Positions 15,135-23,671 of a stretch of DNA of 52,912 nucleotides are shown one piece after another (within the stretch, counting starts at the first letter, position 1; the number at the start of each line of letters is the position of its first letter). Made by a program: the position numbers and the translations under genes. The notes under the pieces were generated by a model, which saw only the letters and a list, made by a program, of their open reading frames with translations, made no database searches and was not told where the DNA came from. This DNA is from an uncultured Lachnobacterium sp. (GTDB lineage: Bacteria > Bacillota > Clostridia > Lachnospirales > Lachnospiraceae). The DNA is taken from contig URDU01000018.1 of assembly GCA_900546625.1 (NCBI GenBank), positions 1-52,912 of the forward strand, given 5' to 3'.

Positions 15135-16628
15135 ATGGATTTATTATATTCAAGCACAAGAAACAGTGAAAAGAAAATAACAGCTTCACAGGCTATCCTT
15201 AAGGGACTTGCCGATGACGGAGGATTATTTGTACCGGAGAGTATTCCTGCACTTGATGTTTCAATTGAGGAGCTTTCCAGGATGTCATATCAGCAGGTAG
15301 CATATGAGGTTATGAAGCTTTTCCTTACGGATTTTACAGAGGATGAGCTTAAAAACTGTATCAACAGGGCATATGACAGCAAGTTTGATACTACTGAGAT
15401 TGCACCGCTTAAGTTTGCTGACGGTGCTTACTACCTTGAGCTGTTTCATGGCTCTACAATAGCCTTCAAGGATATGGCATTATCCATTCTGCCTCATTTA
15501 CTTATCACATCTGCGAAGAAAAACAATGTAAAAAACGAGATTGTCATCCTCACAGCCACATCAGGAGACACAGGAAAGGCAGCTATGGCAGGCTTTGCTG
15601 ATGTTGAGGGTACACAGATTATCGTTTTCTATCCAAAGAATGGTGTCAGCCCGATTCAGGAGAAGCAGATGCTTACACAAAAGGGTGCCAATACTCATGT
15701 AGTAGGTATTCACGGTAACTTTGACCAGGCGCAGTCAGCAGTAAAGGCTATGTTCAATGATAAGGCTCTTGCTGAGACAATGGATGCTGCAGGCTATCAG
15801 TTCTCATCTGCCAACTCAATCAATATAGGACGTCTTGTGCCACAGATTGTGTACTATGTATATGCTTACTCAAAGCTTTTTGCACAGGGAGCTGTTGCAA
15901 AGGATGAGAAGATAAATATCGTTGTTCCTACAGGAAACTTTGGAAATATACTTGCAGCGTTTTATGCAAAGAACATGGGACTTCCTGTTGCAAAGCTTAT
16001 CTGCGCTTCAAATGAGAATAAAGTGCTTTATGATTTCTTCACAACAGGAGAGTATGATAAGAACAGAGAGTTTATCCTCACAAATTCACCATCCATGGAT
16101 ATCCTTATCTCTTCAAACCTCGAGAGACTCATTTACCGTATTGCAGGCAATGATGCAAATAAGAATGCAGAACTTATGGCTTCGCTTTCAAAGGATGGCA
16201 AATACACTGTAACACCTGATATGAAGGAGAAGCTTTCTGACTTCTATGGTAATTACACAAGCGAGCAGGAAACCGCAGAGGTTATCAAAAAGCTTTATGA
16301 GGATACAGGATACATAATTGATACTCATACAGCGGTTGCAGCAGGTGTATATGGCAAGTATAAGGATGCCACCGGCGATACAGCCACAAAGACAGTTATC
16401 GCATCTACAGCAAGTCCGTTCAAATTCACAAGAAGTGTAATGGATGCAATTGATCCTAAGTACGATTCAATGACAGACTTTGAGCTTGTCGATGAGCTTT
16501 CAAAGCTCGGCAAGGTTAAGGTGCCAAATGCAATTGAGGAGATCAGGGATGCAAAGATTCTTCACAACACAGTATGTGATGTAGATCAGATGGAAAATAC
16601 TGTTAAGAAAATGCTTAGTGTACAGTAA
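15135..16628 (+). CDS. thrC: Threonine synthase
   Basis: PLP enzyme converting O-phosphohomoserine to threonine. 497 residues, the long fold type. MDLLYSSTRNS and the N-terminal ADDGGLFVPE are typical; Lys112 in STIAFKDMALS is the PLP lysine; TATSGDTGKAAMAGF near 140 binds the cofactor phosphate. A GAGGT site precedes the ATG. It has its own promoter and terminator and is monocistronic. Confidence 0.95.
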   Translation: MDLLYSSTRNSEKKITASQAILKGLADDGGLFVPESIPALDVSIEELSRMSYQQVAYEVMKLFLTDFTEDELKNCINRAYDSKFDTTEIAPLKFADGAYYLELFHGSTIAFKDMALSILPHLLITSAKKNNVKNEIVILTATSGDTGKAAMAGFADVEGTQIIVFYPKNGVSPIQEKQMLTQKGANTHVVGIHGNFDQAQSAVKAMFNDKALAETMDAAGYQFSSANSINIGRLVPQIVYYVYAYSKLFAQGAVAKDEKINIVVPTGNFGNILAAFYAKNMGLPVAKLICASNENKVLYDFFTTGEYDKNREFILTNSPSMDILISSNLERLIYRIAGNDANKNAELMASLSKDGKYTVTPDMKEKLSDFYGNYTSEQETAEVIKKLYEDTGYIIDTHTAVAAGVYGKYKDATGDTATKTVIASTASPFKFTRSVMDAIDPKYDSMTDFELVDELSKLGKVKVPNAIEEIRDAKILHNTVCDVDQMENTVKKMLSVQ

Positions 16629-16677
16629 TTAATATAATTGTAACTGCTCAGATATATAATTATATATAGCGTAACAT

Positions 16678-16713
16678 AAAAAGAACATCTGTCGTTTGCA
16701 GATGTTCTTTTTG
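16678..16713. terminator. Terminator after thrC, bidirectional
   Basis: AAAAAGAACATCTG pairs with CAGATGTTCTTTTT around a short loop; it can also serve the converging gene at 16770. Confidence 0.9.
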
Positions 16714-16769
16714 TGCTCAAAGCATAGAGCAAATTATTATCAGCTTGCTGAAAATACCCTGTAGAGGTA

Positions 16770-17648
16770 TTAGAATTCAATAATAAAGTGAATGGTTCCA
16801 AAAGGATATAACAGCTTTAGCTTGCACGCTTTATTGAAGCTTAGTGTCTGTCCATCGAAATGTTCAGGTGCTGTGAGAGTAAGCTCAAGTGCCTGATCGT
16901 TGGAGCAGTTGACCAAAAACAGTCCATTGTTTAAGTTTAAGAAATCATCCAGAGATGCCTGTACGTACTCGTCATATACCGAGAAAGGCTCCTTTACGTA
17001 GCGTGATGCAAAATTGATGGCTGTTGTCTGACTCATGCCTATGTATGTAGATATAGCGTAGCTGCCCTCAATGTTCTGACGTACCATGCAGTCTGCACTA
17101 AAGCTGTCACATATCTCAGCAGACAGCGGAGTGTAGTCATCACCGACAAATCGGATAAAGCTGTTAAACAAAAGCTCAAGATACATAGTGTCAATGGCAG
17201 AAGGCTCTATACCTGTATTTTCAAAAAAATGACCTATCAGGTGGTTTATACTGTCCTTATCCTCGAGTACCATGTCAAGGTCGGAAATAGCATTCTCACT
17301 GCGGTAATCATGTATACTCTTTTCGAGAGTGGTATTGTCAATTATGCCTTTGTCTAAAAGAATCTGTCCTAAAAGAAGAAAGTCAGGACTTTGGATGCTT
17401 AAGAGCTCCTTTACCTGCTCGTCTGTCAGATAACCCATTTCAATCGTTAATTCGCCAAATTTCTTGTCCTGGTGAGTCTGCTCGACTATTACCGAATCAA
17501 CCTCGGCTGCTGTCATAAGCCCTGAGTGGATAGCAAGAGTACCAAGCTTTGCGTGCTTTTGAGCTTTTTCCTTGAGAGCGTCAAAAAGCTGTTCATTAGT
17601 GATATACCCCTTTGATAGGAGAAAATTGCCAAAAAATTGAGTATACAT
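16770..17648 (-). CDS. Four-repeat (MshEN-like) protein with CheX-like C-terminal domain
   Basis: 292 residues. The first 115 residues are four repeats starting at 6, 35, 64 and 93, exactly 29 residues apart, of the form [LF]G-x-[LI]-hydrophobic-x2-G-x-[ILM]-x-x-x-x-[LV], as in the N-terminal domains of type II/IV secretion ATPases (MshEN, a c-di-GMP binder). The Arg that begins MshEN motifs is Phe, Lys, Lys and Leu here. The C-terminal part (about 150-292) resembles CheX/CheC phosphatases, but the E-x-x-N active motif is not clean (LELLFNSF near 178). The start lies one base after the stop of the receiver gene, with its ribosome site inside that gene. Likely partner of the receiver; phosphatase activity uncertain. 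Confidence 0.6.
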   Translation of the reverse strand: MYTQFFGNFLLSKGYITNEQLFDALKEKAQKHAKLGTLAIHSGLMTAAEVDSVIVEQTHQDKKFGELTIEMGYLTDEQVKELLSIQSPDFLLLGQILLDKGIIDNTTLEKSIHDYRSENAISDLDMVLEDKDSINHLIGHFFENTGIEPSAIDTMYLELLFNSFIRFVGDDYTPLSAEICDSFSADCMVRQNIEGSYAISTYIGMSQTTAINFASRYVKEPFSVYDEYVQASLDDFLNLNNGLFLVNCSNDQALELTLTAPEHFDGQTLSFNKACKLKLLYPFGTIHFIIEF

Positions 17649-17649
17649 A

Positions 17650-18027
17650 TTAATTTCCTCCTATATGCTTTTGAATAAGGCTTATGACCTGATCCTTGTC
17701 GATAGGTTTCTGAATGAAGTCACATGCTCCGGCAGCAAGAGCCTTTTTAAGCTCGGACTGTGTGCCGACAGATGATGCAACAAAGATGGTAGCACTGCTG
17801 TCATACTCCATAATCTCTGAGATAGCGGCATTTCCGTCCTTTACAGGCATTACAATGTCAATAAATGTGAGATTTGGCTTATGCTCCTTGTACATATCAA
17901 TGGCGAGCTGTCCGTTTGCCGCCTCAATGATAGTCGGTGAACCAATGGAATTGATGATATCCTTCATCTGTTTTCTTGCGAGGATCGAATCGTCGCATAT
18001 AAGTATTTTTAAATCGTCAAGTTTCAT
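17650..18027 (-). CDS. Single-domain response regulator, CheY-like
   Basis: 125 residues, receiver domain only. Acidic pair in ICDDS near the start, phospho-acceptor Asp in TFIDIVMP, switch Ser in VASS, and Lys in QKPID. The ATG at 18027 is preferred over 18048 because GGAAGGAG stands just before it. No histidine kinase or other chemotaxis gene is adjacent. It is translationally linked to the CheX-like gene. Confidence 0.9.
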   Translation of the reverse strand: MKLDDLKILICDDSILARKQMKDIINSIGSPTIIEAANGQLAIDMYKEHKPNLTFIDIVMPVKDGNAAISEIMEYDSSATIFVASSVGTQSELKKALAAGACDFIQKPIDKDQVISLIQKHIGGN

Positions 18028-18062
18028 TTTAAAAACTCCTTCCCCCATGAAAATATAAATAT

Positions 18063-18091
18063 ATTTTACTACATTAACAAAAGAATTTCAA
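18063..18091 (-). promoter_or_regulatory. Promoter of the receiver/CheX-like pair
   Basis: On the minus strand: TTGAAA (18091-18086)-N17-TAAAAT (18068-18063). Confidence 0.6.
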
Positions 18092-18229
18092 GAAAATGTT
18101 GGGACTTATTTACCATTTATTTTTTCTTTACAGGAGGTTATACTAATTTTGGTGATTTTACATATTTTTGTATATAAAATCCGGTGTAACTATTCAGGAA
18201 TAATAAATAAAAATACAGGAGAAAGAAGC

Positions 18230-18571
18230 ATGAACTACTTTATCATAATTGATGCAATCACGCTGATACTTGGAATTTACATAATTTTTGTCTCACTGCG
18301 AATGAAGAAAAGCGGCAAAATTGAAAGCACCTTTGTGGCTGATGAGGAGATGAAAAAGATAAAGGATACGGCAGGCTATATAGCTTATATTTATCCAAAG
18401 TCACTTGCATTCGGTATTGTGATTTTTGTTATCAGTATAGTTGCGATAGTTTCGGATTGTCTTAAAAAGATACCATACTGGTCATATGTTGAGATGATTA
18501 TATTTGTCGCAGTAATTATCTGGTTTTCAAATATGTTACGAAATGCCAGAGAAAAATTTGTTAAATTCTAA
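18230..18571 (+). CDS. Small membrane protein, unknown
   Basis: 113 residues with three hydrophobic segments: about 3-22, 62-82 and 90-108. A short soluble loop lies between the first two (MKKSGKIESTFVADEEMKKI). ACAGGAGAAAG precedes the ATG at 18230. I recognise no family. It is monocistronic and divergent from the receiver gene. Confidence 0.6.
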   Translation: MNYFIIIDAITLILGIYIIFVSLRMKKSGKIESTFVADEEMKKIKDTAGYIAYIYPKSLAFGIVIFVISIVAIVSDCLKKIPYWSYVEMIIFVAVIIWFSNMLRNAREKFVKF

Positions 18572-18584
18572 CATGAATTTTGCA

Positions 18585-18613
18585 TTGCAACATGAGATAT
18601 AATAAAGTATAAT
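18585..18613 (+). promoter_or_regulatory. Promoter of the probable 6S RNA
   Basis: TTGCAA (18585-18590)-N17-TATAAT (18608-18613). A second TATAAT at 18598 overlaps the spacer. Confidence 0.65.
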
Positions 18614-18624
18614 GAATTTACAAA

Positions 18625-18848
18625 GATACCTGAGATGTTCGACAACCCTGTGTATTTAGAACCTACATTTACTTTAAACGGGATTCCTATATGAGCTGTT
18701 GGATGTCAGGCCGTCATTATGCAGCGGAAGGCAGAAGGCAGACTGCGGTTACCCACCTAGCAAGAGCGCTAGGAGTCTAAATTACAGGACCGGCATTTTG
18801 GGTTCTTACAAAAGAATAATAATGTACAAAAGAACTCCGGACGCACAA
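18625..18848 (+). ncRNA. ssrS: Probable 6S RNA
   Basis: A transcribed, non-coding stretch of about 220 nt behind a strong promoter. Segments I associate with clostridial 6S RNA are AGAACCTACATTTACTTTAA, then ACGGGATTCCTAT, GATGTCAGGCCGT, AGACTGCGGTTACCCACC and the small hairpin CCTAGCAAGAGCGCTAGG. AGAACC near 18659 pairs with GGTTCT near 18801, and GATGTTC near the 5' end can pair with GAAC near 18830, giving the long rod with a central bubble expected for 6S. It would bind RNA polymerase holoenzyme. The 3' end is uncertain; transcription may run to the terminator at 18910. Confidence 0.7.
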
Positions 18849-18909
18849 AAGATTCATGAGATACAAATGATTTTTAAAGCACAAAGGATTCTTAAGTACA
18901 GATGATAAA

Positions 18910-18938
18910 GGGAGCTGTTTTTGCAGCTCCCATTTTTT
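18910..18938 (+). terminator. Terminator downstream of the 6S RNA
   Basis: GGGAGCTG pairs with CAGCTCCC around a T-rich loop and is followed by ATTTTTT. Confidence 0.85.
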
Positions 18939-18982
18939 GAGCGGTAAGTAACCACTATTTTGGTGTTAAGGAGAACAGAAAT

Positions 18983-20599
18983 TTGGCAAATAGGAGACGA
19001 AGACGGCAAAAGCCGAATCAGATGGTCTGGATAATGCTTGCGATAACCATGGTATGCGTGGTTATTGTTTTTGCAATTGTCATGGCACAAAAGGAAAAAG
19101 GGACGCTTGCAAAGCAGGCAAAGGCTGTGACAAGGGATATGGTGTATGAGAATGCATATATTGTTTCAAATGACGATGGAAGGCTGATTTTCATTTGTGA
19201 TGGAGAGCTTTACAGGGCAAAGGGAACCATGGAGGAGAGCTTTACAGGTGTCTGTGATATTGAAATCAGTGGCTCTAAGGTGAAAAAGATACAGATAAAG
19301 CCGGATGATATATCAGGTGTGATGCTGTCGTACGGAAACGGCACAATGCAGATTGCGGGACAGGACGATATTCCGATGCAGTCAGATGAGCTGCCCGTGT
19401 ATGATGAGACAGGAGATACGCCTAGGGAAATATCAGTTTCTGACCTGATAATAGGCAGTGAAACACTTTCCTACATACTTGACTCGGGCAGGATATGTGC
19501 CATTGTCAGAAGACAGGCACCAGACCTTACATACATAAGGGTACTTATAAAAAACGACGGAAAGGATGCGTTTCCCACAATTGCGGCAGGTGCAGCGTCT
19601 AACCTTTATGTGGATGATGCCGACTGCGGCAGCAGTGCTATTGATGATGTGGGTGCATATATGGCAAATGTACAGAAAGGTAAGATAAAGGTGAGCTCAG
19701 CAGACAATTATGTCAGCATAAACGGTAAGAGCTATCCGGGCTCGTTTGAGTTTATCGGGACAGATGCAGGCATTGTGGCGGTGAATACAGTCGATGTGGA
19801 GACATATGTGCGCTATGTGCTGCCGTCGGAGATGCCGTCCACATTTGATGCGGAGGCGCTTAAGGCACAGGCTGTTTGTGCGAGAACCTTTGTATATTCA
19901 CAGATGAAAAATACACAGTATGCGATCTACGGAGCCAATATAGACAATACCACGGCTTTTCAGGTCTATAACGCTTCGGATGCAAAGCAGTCAACCGATG
20001 AGGCAGTAAAAGCAACGGCAGGGCAGGTTGTATCATGTGGAGGAAGCTTGATAACATGCTATTATTTTTCTACATCTGCCGGAAAAACCGAGGATATGGA
20101 GGTCTGGTCTTCGAGTACACCGGATTTCATACACAAGGTGGAGTCGGTGGACGACAATTCGCCATACTACAGATGGACCTCGGAGCTTGAATTATCAGCA
20201 TACAATGATCCTCAATATGGTGCAGCTACAGGCATTTGTGCGGATAAAACCTCTGACGCAGGATATGTACTTTCACTTACTATAAGCTATGGAAACAAAT
20301 CACAGACATTTACGGCAGAGAATGATATAAGAAAAGCACTGGGGCATTATCAGAAAAAGGTTACATTAAACGACGGCTCTGTGAGGGAGAATATGTCGAT
20401 GATACCAAGCGCCTGCTTTAGTGTGAGTGCCGGTGCAAATGGTCACTATACGCTGTCCGGAGGAGGCTTTGGTCATGGAATAGGCTTCAGCCAATATGGT
20501 GCAGACAGGCTGGCAAAGGCAGGAAACAGCTATAAGGATATAATCGGATATTATTACAAGGATGTGACAGTTGTGGATATAAGCAGTTTAAAAAATTGA
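18983..20599 (+). CDS. SpoIID/LytB-domain protein, membrane-anchored
   Basis: 538 residues. A basic N-terminus (RRRRR) and one membrane segment at about 17-34 anchor the protein with the rest outside. The SpoIID domain occupies the C-terminal half: VDVETYVRYVLPSEMP with Glu283 as the catalytic candidate, EALKAQAVCARTFVYS, CYYFSTSAGKTEDME, GGGFGHGIGFSQYGA and YYYKDVTVV. SpoIID is a lytic transglycosylase acting with SpoIIP in engulfment. The longer N-terminal extension here suggests a relative rather than SpoIID itself. The start is TTG at 18983, 10 nt after AAGGAG; there is no nearby ATG in frame. Confidence 0.83.
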   Translation: MANRRRRRQKPNQMVWIMLAITMVCVVIVFAIVMAQKEKGTLAKQAKAVTRDMVYENAYIVSNDDGRLIFICDGELYRAKGTMEESFTGVCDIEISGSKVKKIQIKPDDISGVMLSYGNGTMQIAGQDDIPMQSDELPVYDETGDTPREISVSDLIIGSETLSYILDSGRICAIVRRQAPDLTYIRVLIKNDGKDAFPTIAAGAASNLYVDDADCGSSAIDDVGAYMANVQKGKIKVSSADNYVSINGKSYPGSFEFIGTDAGIVAVNTVDVETYVRYVLPSEMPSTFDAEALKAQAVCARTFVYSQMKNTQYAIYGANIDNTTAFQVYNASDAKQSTDEAVKATAGQVVSCGGSLITCYYFSTSAGKTEDMEVWSSSTPDFIHKVESVDDNSPYYRWTSELELSAYNDPQYGAATGICADKTSDAGYVLSLTISYGNKSQTFTAENDIRKALGHYQKKVTLNDGSVRENMSMIPSACFSVSAGANGHYTLSGGGFGHGIGFSQYGADRLAKAGNSYKDIIGYYYKDVTVVDISSLKN

Positions 20600-20696
20600 T
20601 AGCATGGATAGTAGAAATGTGGTAATATCGAAGTACTTAGACACATGAGTATGTGTGTGATAGCAGGATATATTTAGAGAACAAGAGGATTTGACA

Positions 20697-22151
20697 ATGA
20701 ATTTACCGATAGAGTTTGAGAAAAAGATGAAGGCCTTTCTTGGCAATGAGTGGGAGGAGTTCTTATACAGCTATGACAATAACCGTTTTCAGGCGCTTCG
20801 CTTTAATACACTTAAAGTCGGAAAAAATAAAAGCGTTGAAGAAGAAATCGCCGGAATAATGGATAAGCTTTGCATACCGATGGACAAAAAAGTTACGTGG
20901 GCGAACGATGCCTACTATTATGACGAGGAAAAACGTCCCGGAAAGCATCCGTATCACGAGATGGGGCTTTACTACATACAGGAGCCAAGCGCCATGTCGG
21001 CGGCTGCTCTTTTAGCCCCAAAGCCGGGCATGAGAGTGCTTGATCTGTGTGCGGCTCCGGGTGGCAAGAGTACACAGCTTGCCACATATTTAGGAGACAG
21101 TGGGCTTTTGGTGTCAAATGAGATTAACACACAAAGAAGCCGGATTTTGTCGCAGAATATAGAGCGTATGGGAATCAAAAACGCGATTGTGACAAATGAG
21201 GACAGCTTTGTGCTTGCTTCACATTTTCCAAGCTTTTTTAATGCCATACAGGTGGATGCACCTTGCTCAGGAGAGGGAATGTTTAGAAAGCTTCCTGAGG
21301 CTGTGGAACAGTGGAGCACGGAAAATGTGGCAATCTGTGCGGAAAGGCAGAAGGAAATACTTGACAATGCCGCAGTGATGCTTAAGCCCGGAGGTGTGAT
21401 AGTGTACAGCACATGCACCTTCTCAAGGGAAGAAAATGAGGATGTAATTGAGTATTTTTTGGTGAGACATCCTGATTTTACACTTGAAGAGATGGAGCGC
21501 TTCTGGCCGCATAAGGTGGACGGAGAGGGACATTTTGTGGCAAAGCTTGTGAGAAGAGGCAGTGTAAATGAGTTTGATGTGGATTATGAGGTATGCGAGG
21601 AGAGCTGTAATAAAGTAGAGGACACAGGCCTTAAAGATGACAGGAAAACCAAAAAGAACAAAAATAATAAGAACAGGAAAAATGAAACGAAGCCGGCTCT
21701 CACAAAAGAAAATATGAAGCTTCTCTCAGAGTTTCTTGATGAGACCGTATCAGAGGATATGGCAGCCTGGATAAAAAACTCAAGGCTTGTCATGTTTGGG
21801 GAACAGCTTTACAGGCTGCCGGATATGGAGGTGGATATCAAGGGGCTTAAGGTACAGCGTGCAGGGCTTCATGTAGGAGAGTTCAAAAAACAGCGCTTTG
21901 AGCCGTCACATTCGCTTGCACTTGCGCTTAAGCAAAGTGATGCCCAAAATGTAGTAAAGCTTACCTGTGATGATCCGCAGACTACCGGCTTTTTCAATGG
22001 TCAGTCAGTCATGTTGTCTGATGGGCAGGCGGCAGAATGCAAAAAGGGCTGGGCACTTGTATGTGTGGACGGCTATCCGGCCGGCTGGGGAAAGGTGAAT
22101 GGTGCACAGGTTAAAAACCATTATCCTAAGGGTCTTAGAAATAAAATATAA
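20697..22151 (+). CDS. 16S rRNA m5C methyltransferase, RsmF/YebU type
   Basis: 484 residues. SAM-binding motif LDLCAAPGGKSTQLA near 114; catalytic cysteines in PCSGEG (Cys190) and STCTFS (Cys240), both typical of RNA m5C methyltransferases. The C-terminal part (about 320-484) is the extension seen in RsmF-type enzymes. A Lys/Asn-rich linker at about 305-330 separates the two. ATG 20697 is preferred over TTG 20691 because of spacing to AGAGGA. The exact target base is inference. It lies upstream of, but separate from, pheST. Confidence 0.88.
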   Translation: MNLPIEFEKKMKAFLGNEWEEFLYSYDNNRFQALRFNTLKVGKNKSVEEEIAGIMDKLCIPMDKKVTWANDAYYYDEEKRPGKHPYHEMGLYYIQEPSAMSAAALLAPKPGMRVLDLCAAPGGKSTQLATYLGDSGLLVSNEINTQRSRILSQNIERMGIKNAIVTNEDSFVLASHFPSFFNAIQVDAPCSGEGMFRKLPEAVEQWSTENVAICAERQKEILDNAAVMLKPGGVIVYSTCTFSREENEDVIEYFLVRHPDFTLEEMERFWPHKVDGEGHFVAKLVRRGSVNEFDVDYEVCEESCNKVEDTGLKDDRKTKKNKNNKNRKNETKPALTKENMKLLSEFLDETVSEDMAAWIKNSRLVMFGEQLYRLPDMEVDIKGLKVQRAGLHVGEFKKQRFEPSHSLALALKQSDAQNVVKLTCDDPQTTGFFNGQSVMLSDGQAAECKKGWALVCVDGYPAGWGKVNGAQVKNHYPKGLRNKI

Positions 22152-22183
22152 ATCAAAATATAATAAAATAGAGAAATTTTTAC

Positions 22184-22211
22184 TTGCAAAATATAGAGAT
22201 TGTGCTAAAAT
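22184..22211 (+). promoter_or_regulatory. Candidate pheST promoter
   Basis: TTGCAA (22184-22189)-N16-TAAAAT (22206-22211), about 100 nt before the T-box core. A closer TATAAT at 22269 lacks a well-placed -35. Confidence 0.45.
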
Positions 22212-22304
22212 GACTTATGTGTTATTAAGACATAAGCATTTGCGATATATATGTATGTCGCAGCTATATATAATAAAAGCAATGAAGGTGCATAGTAGAT
22301 TATA

Positions 22305-22535
22305 GTACTTTGACCAGAGAGAGATTGTCACCGGCTGAAAGCAGTCTTACAAAAAGGCTATCGATTGAAGTTCACACTGAAGCTGCATGGATGAAGTAAC
22401 AGTAGTTCATGACGTTTTATGTACGTTACACATATCAATGAGAGTCCATTGGATACTTCTTCAATGGAAATCAGGGTGGTATCGCGGAATTTTCGTCCCT
22501 GCACGGTTTAACAGCCATGCAGGGGCGTTTTTTAT
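22305..22535 (+). promoter_or_regulatory. T-box riboswitch, tRNA-Phe specific
   Basis: Stem I elements AGAGAGA and CCGGCTGAAAGC are followed by GAAG and the specifier codon TTC (Phe) at 22371-22373. The T-box AGGGTGGTATCGCGG is at 22473-22487; its TGGT bulge would pair with an ACCA tRNA end, matching discriminator A73 of tRNA-Phe. The terminator competes with the antiterminator. Uncharged tRNA-Phe should allow read-through into pheST. Confidence 0.95.
22496..22534 (+). terminator. Regulated terminator of the T-box
   Basis: TCCCTGCA pairs with TGCAGGGG, followed by TTTTTT at 22528-22533. Confidence 0.9.
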
Positions 22536-22609
22536 CGCATAAACGGTGAATTCAAGCTTGGAGTTACGAGTTTATGCAAATTAAGAAAAATATTATGAGG
22601 TGAAATTCG

Positions 22610-23635
22610 ATGAGAGACAAAATTCAACAGATCAGAGAAAAAGCACTTGCTGAAATTGATAAGGCTGACGGTCTTGAAAAATTAAATGATGTGCGTGCTG
22701 CAATTCTTGGAAAGAAGGGTGAGCTCACAGCAGTCTTAAAGGGCATGAAGGATGTTGCTCCTGATGAGAGACCAAAGGTAGGCCAGTGGGTCAATGAGAC
22801 ACGTGAGGCAGTTGAGAAGCTTCTTGATGAGAAGGTTAAGAAATTTGAGGCAGAGGCACTTAAGCGCAAGTATGAGAGCGAGAAAATAGATGTCACTATG
22901 CCTGCAAAGAAAAGCAAAAAGGGTAATCTTCATCCGGTAACACAGGTAAAGGACCAGCTCTCAGAGATTTTCACATCTATGGGCTTTGAGGTTTACGAGG
23001 GAACAGAAATCGAGAATGATTACTATAATTTTACAGCCTTAAATACTCCAAAGGATCATCCGGCGCGTGATATGCAGGATACATTCTACTTATCACCTGA
23101 GTTCTTACTTCGTACACAGACCTCAGCAGGACAGATTCATGTTATGGAAGCAAAGAAGCCGCCTATCAAGGTTGTTTCACCGGGAAAGGTTTTCCGTTCG
23201 GATGATGATGCAACACATTCTCCTATGTTCACACAGATGGAGGGACTTGTGGTAGATAAGGGCATCACACTCTGTGATTTAAAGGGTATGCTTGACCAGC
23301 TTGTAAAGAAGATGTTCGGAAAGAATGTCACAACTCGTCTTCGTCCTTCATATTTCCCATTTACAGAGCCATCTGTAGAGGTTGATGTAAGCTGCTTCCA
23401 GTGCCACGGCAAGGGATGTTCTTTGTGTAAGGGCACAGGCTGGATTGAGGTGCTTGGTGCAGGCGTTGTAAATAAAAAGGTGCTTGAGGGCTGCGGTATA
23501 GACACAAATGAGTACAGCGGCTTTGCATTCGGTATCGGTCTTGAGCGTATTGCAATGCTCAAATACGGAATCAACAACATCAAGCTTTTATTCGAGTCAG
23601 ACCTTAGGGTATTAGACCAGATTGATGACAACTAG
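22610..23635 (+). CDS. pheS: Phenylalanyl-tRNA synthetase alpha subunit
   Basis: 341 residues, catalytic class II subunit of the (alpha-beta)2 enzyme. An N-terminal coiled coil (about 1-85) contacts tRNA. Motif 2 region [19 protein letters not shown] lies near 199, and motif 3 [17 protein letters not shown] near 305. The C-x2-C-x4-C-x2-C group within [12 protein letters not shown] near 262 occurs in Firmicutes PheS. A GAGGTG site precedes the ATG. It is controlled by the T-box. Confidence 0.97.
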   Translation: MRDKIQQIREKALAEIDKADGLEKLNDVRAAILGKKGELTAVLKGMKDVAPDERPKVGQWVNETREAVEKLLDEKVKKFEAEALKRKYESEKIDVTMPAKKSKKGNLHPVTQVKDQLSEIFTSMGFEVYEGTEIENDYYNFTALNTPKDHPARDMQDTFYLSPEFLLRTQTSAGQIHVMEAKKPPIKVVSPGKVFRSDDDATHSPMFTQMEGLVVDKGITLCDLKGMLDQLVKKMFGKNVTTRLRPSYFPFTEPSVEVDVSCFQCHGKGCSLCKGTGWIEVLGAGVVNKKVLEGCGIDTNEYSGFAFGIGLERIAMLKYGINNIKLLFESDLRVLDQIDDN

Positions 23636-23671
23636 ATTCATTTCTTGAATATATAACAGGAGGCAAAAATT

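Noticed and set aside
22099..22305. 68-codon frame running into the pheST leader
   Set aside because: It overlaps the end of the methyltransferase gene and the promoter region, with no ribosome site.
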